A DNA stretch of 64,000 nucleotides from Spongilla lacustris (lineage: Eukaryota; Porifera; Demospongiae; Spongillida; Spongillidae). The DNA is taken from assembly GCA_949361645.1 (NCBI GenBank), contig OX442417.1, forward strand, positions 8,478,275-8,542,274. Direction: 5' to 3'. Positions within the stretch are counted from its first letter, which is position 1. Every line of letters begins with the position of its first letter. Position numbers and translations under genes: made by a program. The notes beneath the pieces were generated by a model. That model saw only the letters and a list, made by a program, of their open reading frames with translations, was not told where the DNA came from and searched no databases. Positions 1 through 10,700 of this stretch are shown here, piece by piece.

Positions 1-89
1 CCTTTGTGAAGTACTATTTACATTTTTTTTTGCCAATTGTATCAGTTGCAAATTCCATTTTTTGTGGTATGTTTATTGCTTTCACACAG

Positions 90-390
90 TACCTTGAAGA
101 GCATGGAGAAATCATTGTCATATAAGGATGTTATCAGTGCACAGGCTAAAAACACTGAAGAACATGAGGAGGCATTCCTAACTGAGTGTGCTGCAGAAGG
201 GACTGGAAATTTCATGACTGAGAATCAATTCAAAGAGACAAGTGACTTAGTAACATCTGGTATCCCAATGATTGAAGTTCAACTAAAGACTGAGTGCTCA
301 ACATTTCATGATTGTTTGGAGCAAGTGCTGTCTTCTGAACACTATAGTGAAAATGGGAGTGTCAATGACAATGAGCAAGTTAGTTATTAG
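90..390 (+). CDS. C-terminal exon of an unrecognised gene
   Basis: A pyrimidine-rich tract ending in CACACAG (AG at 88-89) opens a frame of about 100 residues that ends with TAG at 388-390. The protein piece is acidic and polar, rich in Glu, Ser and Thr, with no membrane segment and no domain I recognise; 'MEKSLSYKDV' lies near its start. No splice donor interrupts it, so it is read as a terminal exon whose earlier exons lie before the window. It could instead belong to the gene that follows through an unseen junction. The family is unknown. Confidence 0.4.
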
Positions 391-598
391 CACTTATTGG
401 ATAAATATGCATTGTACACAGATTTTTATTAGTTTATGCCCAGGGAAATATTGACCAAGTAAACGAACTACTCAATGTAGTGGTACCATAATGAAACGTG
501 CACAGCTTTGTTGTTCACTAGTAGACATGTTTAGGAGGCATTTCTCCATGTAGGAGCAGATACACAATTGTGCCCCTCCTCCCCCTACCCTCGCATCA

Positions 599-1890
599 AT
601 GAAAGGAAAGGTACAGGTTGTTATCAAAGTACATCAAAAGGGTCATGATATTTTTACTGAGGAGGTAAGACCTAACTTAGATGGCATTGATGCATTTTTG
701 CATCTCTACACAAAATTATTATTTTGTAATTGATTCAGTTTCACTATCATTTGCCTTGTACATGTAAATGTATACATACATATACATATATTAGTCTTAT
801 TCACTCCCATTTGTACATGTACTTGTACGTATATGTCCCTGCTACTGCAGGATGTACATTGCAGATGTGTTGATGAATTTGTGTATCACTACACAAAAGC
901 ATTTACTAGGGAGGTAATATTTTTATTTATTATGCTATCACGACGAGCCTTGTACATACACATGTTACATGTGCATTTTTTTTGAAATGGGCCTGATCTA
1001 TTCTTAATTCCATACAAAGGTTCACACCCTCATGCCATGTTTGTCTACTCTATCCCCTCATCCCCAGGTCTATGGTCCAAAGTGCTCCACCAGTTTGAAG
1101 CCAATGATGTGCACACCATGTGTCCTCTTACCTCCAATGGCTTACTTCCCAAAGGATGATGACTTATTGGACCTTTGTACTGTAGTACTAAACCACTGTA
1201 AAGTGGTCTATGATGTCATCAGCAGCAGTAAGCAATTATTCATGGACAAAGAATTTGTGTGAGGGGAGGAAATGTGGCCCAATCGTTGATTTAGTATGTT
1301 ACATATAGAAAGGTCTAACGCAAACTCCAAATAAAATTTGGATTGGATTTTAGAAAGAAGGGAGATACATTGATGACAAAATAGATTAAAATGTGTATGG
1401 TAATAACAGCACAATGCATGTTCAATTTATTCTTGATACCAATTGGATTATGCAACACATCATCATCAAAACACACTACCATTCTCTTATTGCTTTCATT
1501 CATACTTTGTACCAATAGTTGATTCATGTGGCATCAGTGATGTGAAGTATGTTTGTATACATGTACATGTGGAAGTGGTCACATTAAGCCAAAATGCAGC
1601 TGCAATACAATCCTCTGGTAAGGCCAACTTGTGTGAATAGTTTAACTTATGTTGTCTGTACATGTACCACATATACCACAGGTACTACAGCTTACTTATG
1701 GGTCAGCTGTTTTGTTATTTCACCAAGGTCTGAAGCACACAACATGCACCTGTACAGAATGCACCTGTACAGATTTACCTTCCAACATTATAGTGTCCAA
1801 GTCATGGGAGTTGGGAATATGTACTCAGGAGACAACCATGATGTAATTCTATTGCAAGGGAATAGTTCAGAAGCTCCCTCATTACTGAAG
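599..1890 (+). CDS. Gene 1: multi-exon gene of unknown family, paralogue of gene 2
   Basis: Five exons fit together by splice sites and phase: about 599-664 (start uncertain), 851-913, 1068-1227, 1519-1617 and 1682-1890. The first two junctions are phase 0 and the next two phase 1; the last intron is only 64 bp. The exon at 1068 is Cys-rich with 'PKDDDLLDLC', the exon at 1519 carries 'VEVVTLSQNAAAIQSSG', and the last carries 'YSGDNHDVILLQGNSSEAP' and ends at a possible donor (GTACAA), so the gene probably continues. The two final exons are paralogous to the exons of gene 2, which supports the model independently. The last exon vaguely recalls a CUB-type strand pattern, but I cannot assign a domain. 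Function unknown. Confidence 0.45.
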
Positions 1891-1989
1891 GTACAAATTA
1901 TTAATAGTTATTAAGACCGGCAACATAACTGCACCACTGTATGAATAAACTCCACATGCATTTGCGCCATCGTGTGTAGGGTGTGTCAC

Positions 1990-2200
1990 AGAGGAAACTG
2001 TCCGCGACGTAAAGTGTCCGCCCAGACCATTTACTCCGGAGTAAGTTGTCCTAGGACACTTTACTCCGGAGCAACCTGTCCCTCTGGGACAAGTTACTTC
2101 GGAGAAAGCTGTCCCCATCTGGAGTAACTGTCCCGAGTAAAATGTCCTATAGGACATACTATTCCGGAGTAAATTTTTATTACTCCGGTTTGCTTTTCAC
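1990..2200. repeat. Chain of alternating short palindromes
   Basis: Two palindromic words alternate about every 28-30 bp: TTACTCCGGAGTAA (2031-2044, degenerate copies at 2061 and 2094 and around 2163-2177) and TGTCCTAGGACA (2047-2058, variants at 2077-2091 and ATGTCCTATAGGACAT near 2143). Each unit is self-complementary, so the tract can form a row of small hairpins. No gene is visible. It may be the core of a non-autonomous transposon, but no outer terminal repeat was found. Confidence 0.6.
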
Positions 2201-2609
2201 TGGCCCGAGTTCAATACGAATTGCCATAAATGCAGTTTATTAACACAAATTAATACACCAAGAACAGAAAAGAGCAAGAAGCATTTAAAAAATTGAATCA
2301 CAATGTTCTTGAGGTGCAGTTTTATGTGATATCCACATTCAGTTTCATCACTTGCACAAGCACAAAACCACACATAATCCAACTCATCATCATAGCCTAC
2401 AGCTCTTTCTGGAACATCCACCACACAGGCCATGTGTTACCACTCCCCTTGAATCCTGAACATTCAATCATTTTACCTTCAATCGGCATTCAGAAAGAGC
2501 AGAAAATTTCTATACTGTTAATGCAGTGAACACCAACTCTTTATCTCTTCATCTTCCCCACTGGAGACATGGAGAGTCTTCAAAGCTTCTTAATAAATGC
2601 TTCCTCTTC

Positions 2610-2695
2610 AGTGGCGTGGTGGCTTGTCTGTCACTGGGGGGGGGGGGGGGGCAAATACTCTGATTGCCACCCCCCTCCCCCCACACACACACATG
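2610..2695. mobile_element. Fragment of the GC-rich G-tract element family
   Basis: The stretch begins CAGTGGCG, runs into a G homopolymer at about 2635-2651, then C-rich and CA-repeat sequence. The same CAG(T/G)GGCGG terminus followed by a long G tract recurs at 23040, 31771, 35230-35295, 51370-51564 and 53002-53797 in this window. Only a short piece is present here. Confidence 0.4.
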
Positions 2696-3540
2696 CTGCC
2701 TTTCTGTCAGAATTTCTTATCTTGTTAAGCACTACTGAACATAAACTCGGACACTGTCAGTGACAGTGTCGCAAAGATAAATCTGCAGCGGCAAATGTTG
2801 GGTCTGGGTCTGAGACCATTATACAATATGAACTATTATGATCCATGGAATGGTTTCTTTAAAAATTAAAACAATAGTTCATGAGCAGTATGAACAACGC
2901 AACGCATGGGCACTACTAGTAGGATCAGGATCAGTCACTTAGGACTCAAAGGATATGTTTGTCTTAATAGAGTTGTCAGTATATACCTAATAGATTAGCT
3001 GCTTGTATTTATAAATGCATATATGCATTTTACTATGTAAATATCACTAGTTATAAATGTGTATGCATGCATGTACAAACCACAGAGTAATAGCATGCAA
3101 TTCCTTGACTAGGGTGTAAGTGCTGTCCTGCATCGCTGAACGGAATACTGACATGGCAGACGAAAATGGGCATCCTTTGATGGATGCACAACGTTTGGAT
3201 GCTTTTATCTCGTGACACAAGATAAACCATAATGGAAAAGAACCATTTCTAAGTAGTGTGGACATATCTAGATAAGGTAGACTGGCAGAGCTGTTTCAGA
3301 ATTTTCAAAACAGGCGTTCCTTTATTTTCAGCAACTTATTTAGTCGTCCTAGATCTAGGACGATCGGATATTAAAGGTTAAGTGATAAATTCATGTATAG
3401 TTGTGATGCATCGTGCCAAAATAAAAATGGGAAAAAGCTGGGAAAACCTGGGAAAACCTGGTAATTTTTAGCAAATCAATTGTAAAAAATCAATTCTTCG
3501 TTTCTAATAACCGATTTGCAAGTTGCTATAAAGCTGAAAA

Positions 3541-4032
3541 CTTTGTACATGATTTTATAAATACTTATAAAACTTTGTACATGATTTTATAAATAGCTAC
3601 TTTTCTTTCAAATTGTAAATGATTAATTTTGATTTATCAAAAAATTACACACTTCCAAAAGGATGATATTTTGCCACCAGACCTCTGTGCTGGGAAGGTA
3701 CAGTGTATAAATGTTTAAACATGCATGTACATGTACACTACATTTACAGCTATCTTGCCAATGCATGTGTACCCATGTCTGGTGGGAACTTTTTATTATT
3801 ATGCATATTTGTCATGTTTATTTGCTTGTGTGCTTGTACATACTTATGTGTACATAGAAATAGATGCATTTTTGACATGAATTCTTCAGTTCACTGGAAG
3901 TGGCCAAGACATGGAGGCTGTGCCTACTGCAAGACTAAACCACTGTAAGAAGATTTGATATAATCACATACAAGTTAGTAACTTTACATCAATGTGTCAT
4001 GTGATTTTGTACATGATTTTATAAATAGCTAC
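3541..4032. repeat. Three copies of a short dispersed sequence
   Basis: TTGTACATGATTTTATAAAT occurs at about 3543 and 3576 (33 bp apart) and again near 4010, the last two followed by AGCTACT. The copies sit between putative exons of gene 2. They look like local duplications and no function is evident. Confidence 0.55.
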
Positions 4033-4358
4033 TAATTTGAACCAAACATGTAAGCCAGCAGGATTCCGTCTAAATGTGTGTGAAAAGCATTCATGACAAT
4101 AGTGCTTCATGACAACAATATGTATTGTACATGATAGAACAGTGTACAGTATAAAATGCATATCTTAAGTGTAGTGTACCATTGCATTTGCATTTCCTCC
4201 TAAAAGCATCTGATTTTCTGAATGTTCTACATAGCACAAAGTGTAAAATGTAGCACCCTTTAAATAAATACTTTTAGCTATTGCCTAAGATCAACTTACA
4301 TGCTTACAGTGCTGTACATGTATGCTACACGTGTTTATCACTTTCATTCCTACAACAG

Positions 4359-6708
4359 TAGATAGACGTTGTGATGTTAAATTGAAAGATGATGTGGAAG
4401 TGGTCACATTAAACCAAAATGCAGCAACCATACAGTTTGTAACAACCTCTGGTAAGACCACTTTGTGTGAGTAGTTTGAGAGTGTTTTTACTCTATTAAC
4501 TCATCAGGTGGCACTGACTCATCTGGTGGCACTAACTCATCAGGTGGCATTAACTCATCAGATGGCACTAACTCATCAGGTGAGACTAACTCATCAGGTG
4601 GTAACACTAACTCATCAGGTGGCACTAACTCATCAGGTGGCACTAACTCATCAGGTGACACTAACTCGTCAGGTGATACTAACTCGTCAGGTGACATTAA
4701 CTCATTAGGTGGCACTAACTCATCAGGCGGCACTAACTCATCTGATGGCAGTAACTCATCTGGTGGCAGTAACTCAGGTAGCAGTAACTCATCAGGTGGC
4801 ACTAACCCATCAGGTGACACTAGCTCATCAGGTGGCACTAACTCATCAGGTGGCACTAACTCATCAGGTGACACTAACCCATCAAGTGCCACTAACTCAT
4901 CAGGTGACATTAACTTATCAGGTGGCACTAACTTGTCAGGTGGCACTAACTTATCAGGTGGCACTAACTCATCAGATGGCACTAATTCATCAGGTGACAC
5001 TAACTTGTCAGGTGGCACTAACTCATCAGGTGGCACTAACTCATCAGGTGGCACCAACTCATCAAGTGCCACTAACTCATCAGGTGACATTAACTCATCA
5101 GGTGGCACTAACTCGTCTGGTGGCACTAGCTCATCTGGTGGCACTAACTCATCAAGTGCCACTAACTCGTCAGATGACACTAACTCGTCAGGTGACACTA
5201 ACTCATTAGGTGGCACTAACTCATCAGGTGGCACTAACTCATCAGGTGGCACCAACTCATCAGGTGGCACTAACTCATCTGGTGGCACTAACTCATCTGG
5301 TGGCATTAACTCATCAGGTGACACTAACTCATCAGGTGGCACTAACTCATCAGGGGACACTAACTCATCAGGTGACACTAACTCATCAAGTGCCACTAAC
5401 TCATCAGGTGACATTAACTCATCAGGTGGCACTAACTTGTCAGGTGGCACTAACTCGTCTGGTGGCACTAACTCATCTAGTGGCCCTAACTCTTTTGGTG
5501 GCACTAACTCATCAGGTGGCACTAACTCATCAGGTGGTACTAACTCATCAGGTGGCACTAACTCATCAGGTGGCACCAACTCATCAGGTGGCACTAACTC
5601 ATCAGGTGGCACTAGCTCATCTTGTGGCACTAACTCATCTGGTGGCACTAATTCATCAGGTGACACTAACTCGTCAGGTGGCCCTAACTCATCTGGTGGC
5701 AGTAACTCATCAGATGGTACTAACTCATCTGGTGGCACTAACTCATCAGGTGGCACTAACTCATCTGGTGGCACTAACTCATCAGGTGGCACTAACTTAT
5801 CAGGTGGCACTAGCTCATCTTGTGGCACTAACTCATCTGGTGGCACTAATTCATCAGGTGACACTAACTTGTCAGGTGGCACTAACTCATCAGGTGGCAC
5901 TAACTCATCAGGTGGCACCAACTCATCAAGTGCCACTAACTCATCAGGTGACATTAACTCATCAGGTGGCACTAACTCGTCTGGTGGCACTAGCTCATCT
6001 GGTGGCACTGACTCATCAAGTGCCACTAACTCATCAGGTGACATTAACTCATCAAGTGGCACTAACTCATCTGGTGGCACTAACTCATCAGGTGGCACTA
6101 ACTTATCAGGTGGCACTAGCTCATCAGGTGGCACTAACTCATCTGGTGGCACTAATTCATCAGGTGACACTAACTCGTCAGATGACACTAACTCGTCAGG
6201 TGACACTAACTCATTAGGTGGCACTAACTCATCAGGTGGCACTAACTCATCAGGTGGCACCAACTCATCAGGTGGCACTAACTCATCAGGTGGCACTAAC
6301 TCATCTGGTGGCACTAACTCATCTGATGGCACTAATTCATCAGGTGACACTAACTCGTCAGGTGGCCCTAACTCATCTGGTGGCAGTAACTCATCAGATG
6401 GTACTAACTCATCTGGTGGCACTAACTCATCAGGTGGCACTAACTCATCAGGTGGCACTAACTCATCAGGTGGTACTAACTCATCAGATGGCACTGACCC
6501 ATCTGGTGGCACTAACTCATCAGGTGGCACTAACTCATCAGGTGACACTAACTCATCAGGTGACACTGACTGTGAGAGAAGTATCTCCTCATGGAAGGTC
6601 ATCTCCTTGATAGAAGCAAACATCGCAATGGATATCAACTACTCTGAGAACGCTAAACATTGTTTAATCACAAATAAAAGTAGGGGCAACACTTCAGGAT
6701 TTTTACAA
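4359..6708 (+). CDS. Gene 2: protein with a giant Gly/Thr/Asn/Ser repeat domain
   Basis: Two exons are well supported. Exon 4359-4451 follows a CAACAG acceptor, encodes 'VEVVTLNQNAATIQ', and ends in phase 1 before GTAAGA. A 56-bp intron leads to 4508, where the frame enters an 18-bp repeat encoding (SSGGTN)n to 6570. A unique tail to about 6708 includes 'NYSENAKHCLITNKS' and then GTCAGT, a possible donor. The tail aligns with the end of gene 1 ('MYSGDNHDVILLQ'), and the first exon aligns with 1519-1617, so the repeat lies exactly between two exons shared with gene 1. Each unit offers an N-S-S N-glycosylation sequon and several Ser/Thr, suggesting an extended mucin-like glycosylated stalk (inference). 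Earlier exons may include sequence near 3670-3695 and 3895-3946. The first-exon phase and the paralogy argue for plus-strand coding. Family unknown. Confidence 0.6.
4498..6570 (+). repeat. 18-bp coding minisatellite, about 115 units
   Basis: The consensus GGTGGCACTAACTCATCA is repeated for about 2.07 kb; length changes inside the array are multiples of 3 (an extra AAC near 4603, a missing TCA near 4775). Common variants are GGTGAC, AGTGCC, TCG or TCT for TCA, ACC for ACT and AAT for AAC; many fall at the third codon position of the SSGGTN frame. Because the unit is a multiple of 3, a second plus frame and one minus frame also stay open. Higher-order blocks of several units recur, for instance around 5081-5180 and 5941-6030, which indicates unequal exchange or slippage. 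Confidence 0.95.
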
Positions 6709-7750
6709 GTCAGTGTTTGGTTGCTTCAATGTAGTGGGGAGAGTGGCTAAATGCTAACGCTGGTGTACAGTGTGCAATTACATAGTGATTTGTGACCCAA
6801 TAGCTACACAAAGTTACATGTACACGACTGTAGGTGTCCCTAGACCACATACATGTGTATCGCTTGGTAACTATGGTCTGAATTCAAGCTACGTGAATAT
6901 TTGTGACTAAGTAGCACATTATATCAGGGATTCAGAGTTATGGCAGTAACTTATCAATAATTAAATCTAATGGTATACATAGTATTATTATATATTGTGC
7001 CATTTCATGAATATTATTATTATTATGCAACATGATTATAACTCATGTTCCGAGGAACGGATAGTTTAGCTCTTTGTTGCTATCGAACCAGAATGGAAAG
7101 ACGATCATTTTAATGTTTTTTTTTTTCAAGTAACCAGACCTCTTGATTTAAGAGAGGTAGAAAACATGTACTGTTCTCGTTCCTAGACTTATTTTTCTCC
7201 ATAGTCATCTACCTGGGTGAGTATGACTCGCTATAGGAACCGTTTTAAAGAGTGCAAATGACACTAATAGTAAAAAAAAAACTACTTCAGGTATCAGATC
7301 TAAAACTAATGCATTAAATAGATTTACATAGTCATTACATAATATAGAGCACTATGTTTAAGCATTCCCATTGCAGTATTGCGCGAATAATTAGCATATG
7401 ATTTGTGTTCTAATCACTGTTTTGTTTGCCCTTCAAGTTGGCTAGGATGTGTTAATCAGATTATTTCAGCCTTGTGAAAATACCATTTCAGAGCACGAAA
7501 TATTAAAAATTAATTAACTAGTATAACCATTATTAATCGTAATGCTAATGTGCTTTTAGCATGGTGTGGAAGAGTACATTGTACCGATACATATGCAGAA
7601 TAAATTCACTGGGCTACATGTACGAATACAGTTAAAGCTATATATGTGCATATATATGGAAATGTATACCATGCATTGCCTCTTTATTATAAATGCAGTG
7701 TGTACAGTGTGTAAAGTATCATTAAAAGTAGTGGTTCACATATTTAACAT
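6709..7750. other. No gene recognised between gene 2 and gene A
   Basis: AT-rich sequence with short A/T runs and no reading frame or terminal repeat I can support. It holds the presumed 3' flank of gene 2 and 5' flank of gene A. Confidence 0.5.
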
Positions 7751-7759
7751 TTTTATCCA

Positions 7760-10700
7760 GTCATTAACATGGACACAAAATTTCAAGACCTCATTCTGCT
7801 ATCAACTGCTGATACTTCTAATGTTATTATCTGACATTGGTAAGAGTGCTGTCATGACATTAATTATTTGGGTGCCAAGTGCACAATACTTTCCACTCTT
7901 TTTCACAGCCAAGTGCACATATATGATGTGTACACATATTAGAAAACCAATGTGTCGCATGGTTATGCACTTTGTGCACCAAAAAGCCCTAGGGGCCTAG
8001 AGCTATGACTGGAGTGTTGGTATTTAGTTCAAAAGAAATTGGGAACTAACAGGTGCAGGCGTGCACGTAATGGCATCTCTATCGTCTCCAGCAGCTTAAA
8101 ATAAGCACCTGCTTGTTCTACTTAAACATGGGAGAGAGAAGCATTTTTAAAAACCTGAATGTTGGAAATAAAATGTAACACCCACGAATAAAATTATTGT
8201 ATTTTCATCATCTGTTTCAATAGTATACCCAATGTATGGCTTCAAATCCCTGCCTACTTGGCTCTGCCTATATCAGGTCTGGTAGCAACCATACTCTTCC
8301 AAGCTAGTACACCAAATATATCAAAACAAACTTCATAAAACCGCTCTTATATCAAATATCTTTAAGTAAGCTACCCATAAGATTTTTCAAGAATGACGAC
8401 TACTAAGCAATGGGTAGCCATAATTAAAAACATTGCTGGCAAATAATCAATTAACTAATATGTATTGACTACAAAGTGAATACTTAACATGATCCTTCAG
8501 TACTTGTATGTATATAACTACATGTATGTGCAAGGTCTTAGTACCATTTCCCTTAATAGTAACATGCTATTCAGCTGTCAGAGTGAGTGGTGTGCGCCAT
8601 TGTTAAAAAACAAACATCAAAATGAAAAACATATTACATGTATTTAGTACATGCTACAGTCCTCAAATCTGGCACATTAGAAGTATATAGCCCTTTTTTA
8701 GCTGCAACTCCAGATGAAAAGTCCAATAGAATGACTTTTTTGCTCTAAATGTTTGACTCTTCAGCCTATGTGCAAGGGAATGTGGTTTTCAAAACCATCC
8801 ATAGCTTCTGCACACAAAAAACTAGTTAATAAATGTAGGCAAAGTTTGATTTGAAACACACTTCTTTCAAGTGCAGTTCCCTTGCTAAGCATATGAATTT
8901 ATTTCATAGGTCCTCTTTGTATTACCTCTATGTTCATTGTGTACATACATGTGTACAATGTACATCTAGTTGTCTAAAATAATGATTGATCTCTTAGGCA
9001 ATTATTCCAATAAATTATACTTTGCATAATCCTATAAATTAATGTAACATTGTGCTAACTGTACCCATTGTTAGTGCAGCTCCATGTACATGTAAGTATG
9101 TACTAGAAAAAAAGCCTGGTATTGTAAAGTCAAAATGAGGTTACCATATGGGCTGCTCAACATCTGAGACTTTGCCATTTGACTCCTAACAGCAAGTCAC
9201 ATGCTAATTTGGACAAAGTTTGTCTTGCCTCTGCACCTCCAGAACCATACATGTATGACAACAATGGGGATGTATTGCCATCCTAAGTGAAAACACTTAT
9301 CATTACATGTTGATTCGTGTTGAGTCGTGTTGAGTTATATTATGTCGTAGTAATAATATTTTTTTGTTGAAAAGCGTAGTGTATATAAATGGTGGCTGCA
9401 TGTGAAAATCCAATTCCCTTGCAATAGCTTCAAGGGTTGAAATATTACAAGCAGTACATGCAGCAAATAAGTCATGTTGATTTCGTCTCTTCTACAATTT
9501 ATCTGACCTACTCAAGATGTACATGTACATTTGTATACCTATTTGGAACCTCCCATGTGCACTTTTGCTTTGTGCTACATGTACATTCACAACTATACAT
9601 GTATGTATGAGTGCATGCCACATGGAATCCCTCGCAAGACACCTTCAAGTTGCATGCATGTTGTATGCTTGGTTTATGTTAAGCGTACATGATGTAGGCC
9701 TACCTACTTGCACTGCACTTTTGCTATTCAGAAGTATATACATGTAGAAGGAATGTGTATTTCAAAAAGTTGATGCACCTTTTGGGTGCTGAAAAAATAT
9801 CATATCATGGCCAACACAACTTGTTGGCTTGCTTAGCTTATACATGAGCTTTATCAATTTCAAGAGATGCACATAGAATTTCTGCACTTGAGCCAACATT
9901 GCCAACAGACGATTATGCTGTTAAAACTTTTAAAAACAAGAAATTTCAAACACTTTGATTATATTGGTGCAAAATCACATATACAATGTACATACTGTGC
10001 ATACAGTTGTGTAAAATAAGGATTGGCCCCATACATGTAGGCAAAACAAATTAGATAAACAGAGCATTGCTTTAACATACACCCATCATTAGTGGCAGCA
10101 CTACACGTATGTCGCAGAAATATAAAAGTCCATGTCATCTACATATTATTGTGCAATAGGTGTGCATGTGGTAGTGCATGTACATGCATGTACTTTATGA
10201 ATCTGATTCTTTTTGTCAGCAGACTTATGTAAATGTAAGTGCATCCTTCATGTATTTTATTATGCTTGCACACACAGTAGGTGCTTATGGTATTATCATA
10301 TCACCATCTACTGACTATACAACATTTGAGGATAATGCATCAACATTTACATTCACCTGTTCTGGAAATGGAACAGTTGTGGTCTGGACAGTGGATGGTC
10401 ATGTAGCTACCACATCATATGTACTCAATAAAGGAATATACTATACAACCTCTGTCTCACCAGATGAACTTACTGTATCCTCTAACCTTACTGTTCCAAC
10501 CACCAAAGCTAACCACAACATTAAAATGATCTCTACAGTGCTGGATACATCATTAAGCTACCATCAGTCCAGTGATCCAGTGAAACTCATTCTACAAGGT
10601 ATATATATAATATAATATAATCATATATGTATGTATGCATGTATATATGTATGTATGTGTGTGTGATTGTGTGTAAGTGTGTGTGTGCATTCGTATGTGT

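Noticed and set aside
4508..6610. Plus-strand LTHQVA repeat frames
   Set aside because: Shadow frame of the same minisatellite; interrupted several times, and common variants change residues in this frame.
4488..6638. 716-residue minus-strand frame of DELVPP repeats
   Set aside because: The 18-bp period keeps it open automatically. The plus strand has flanking exons with matching phase and a paralogue, and the minus frame has neither.
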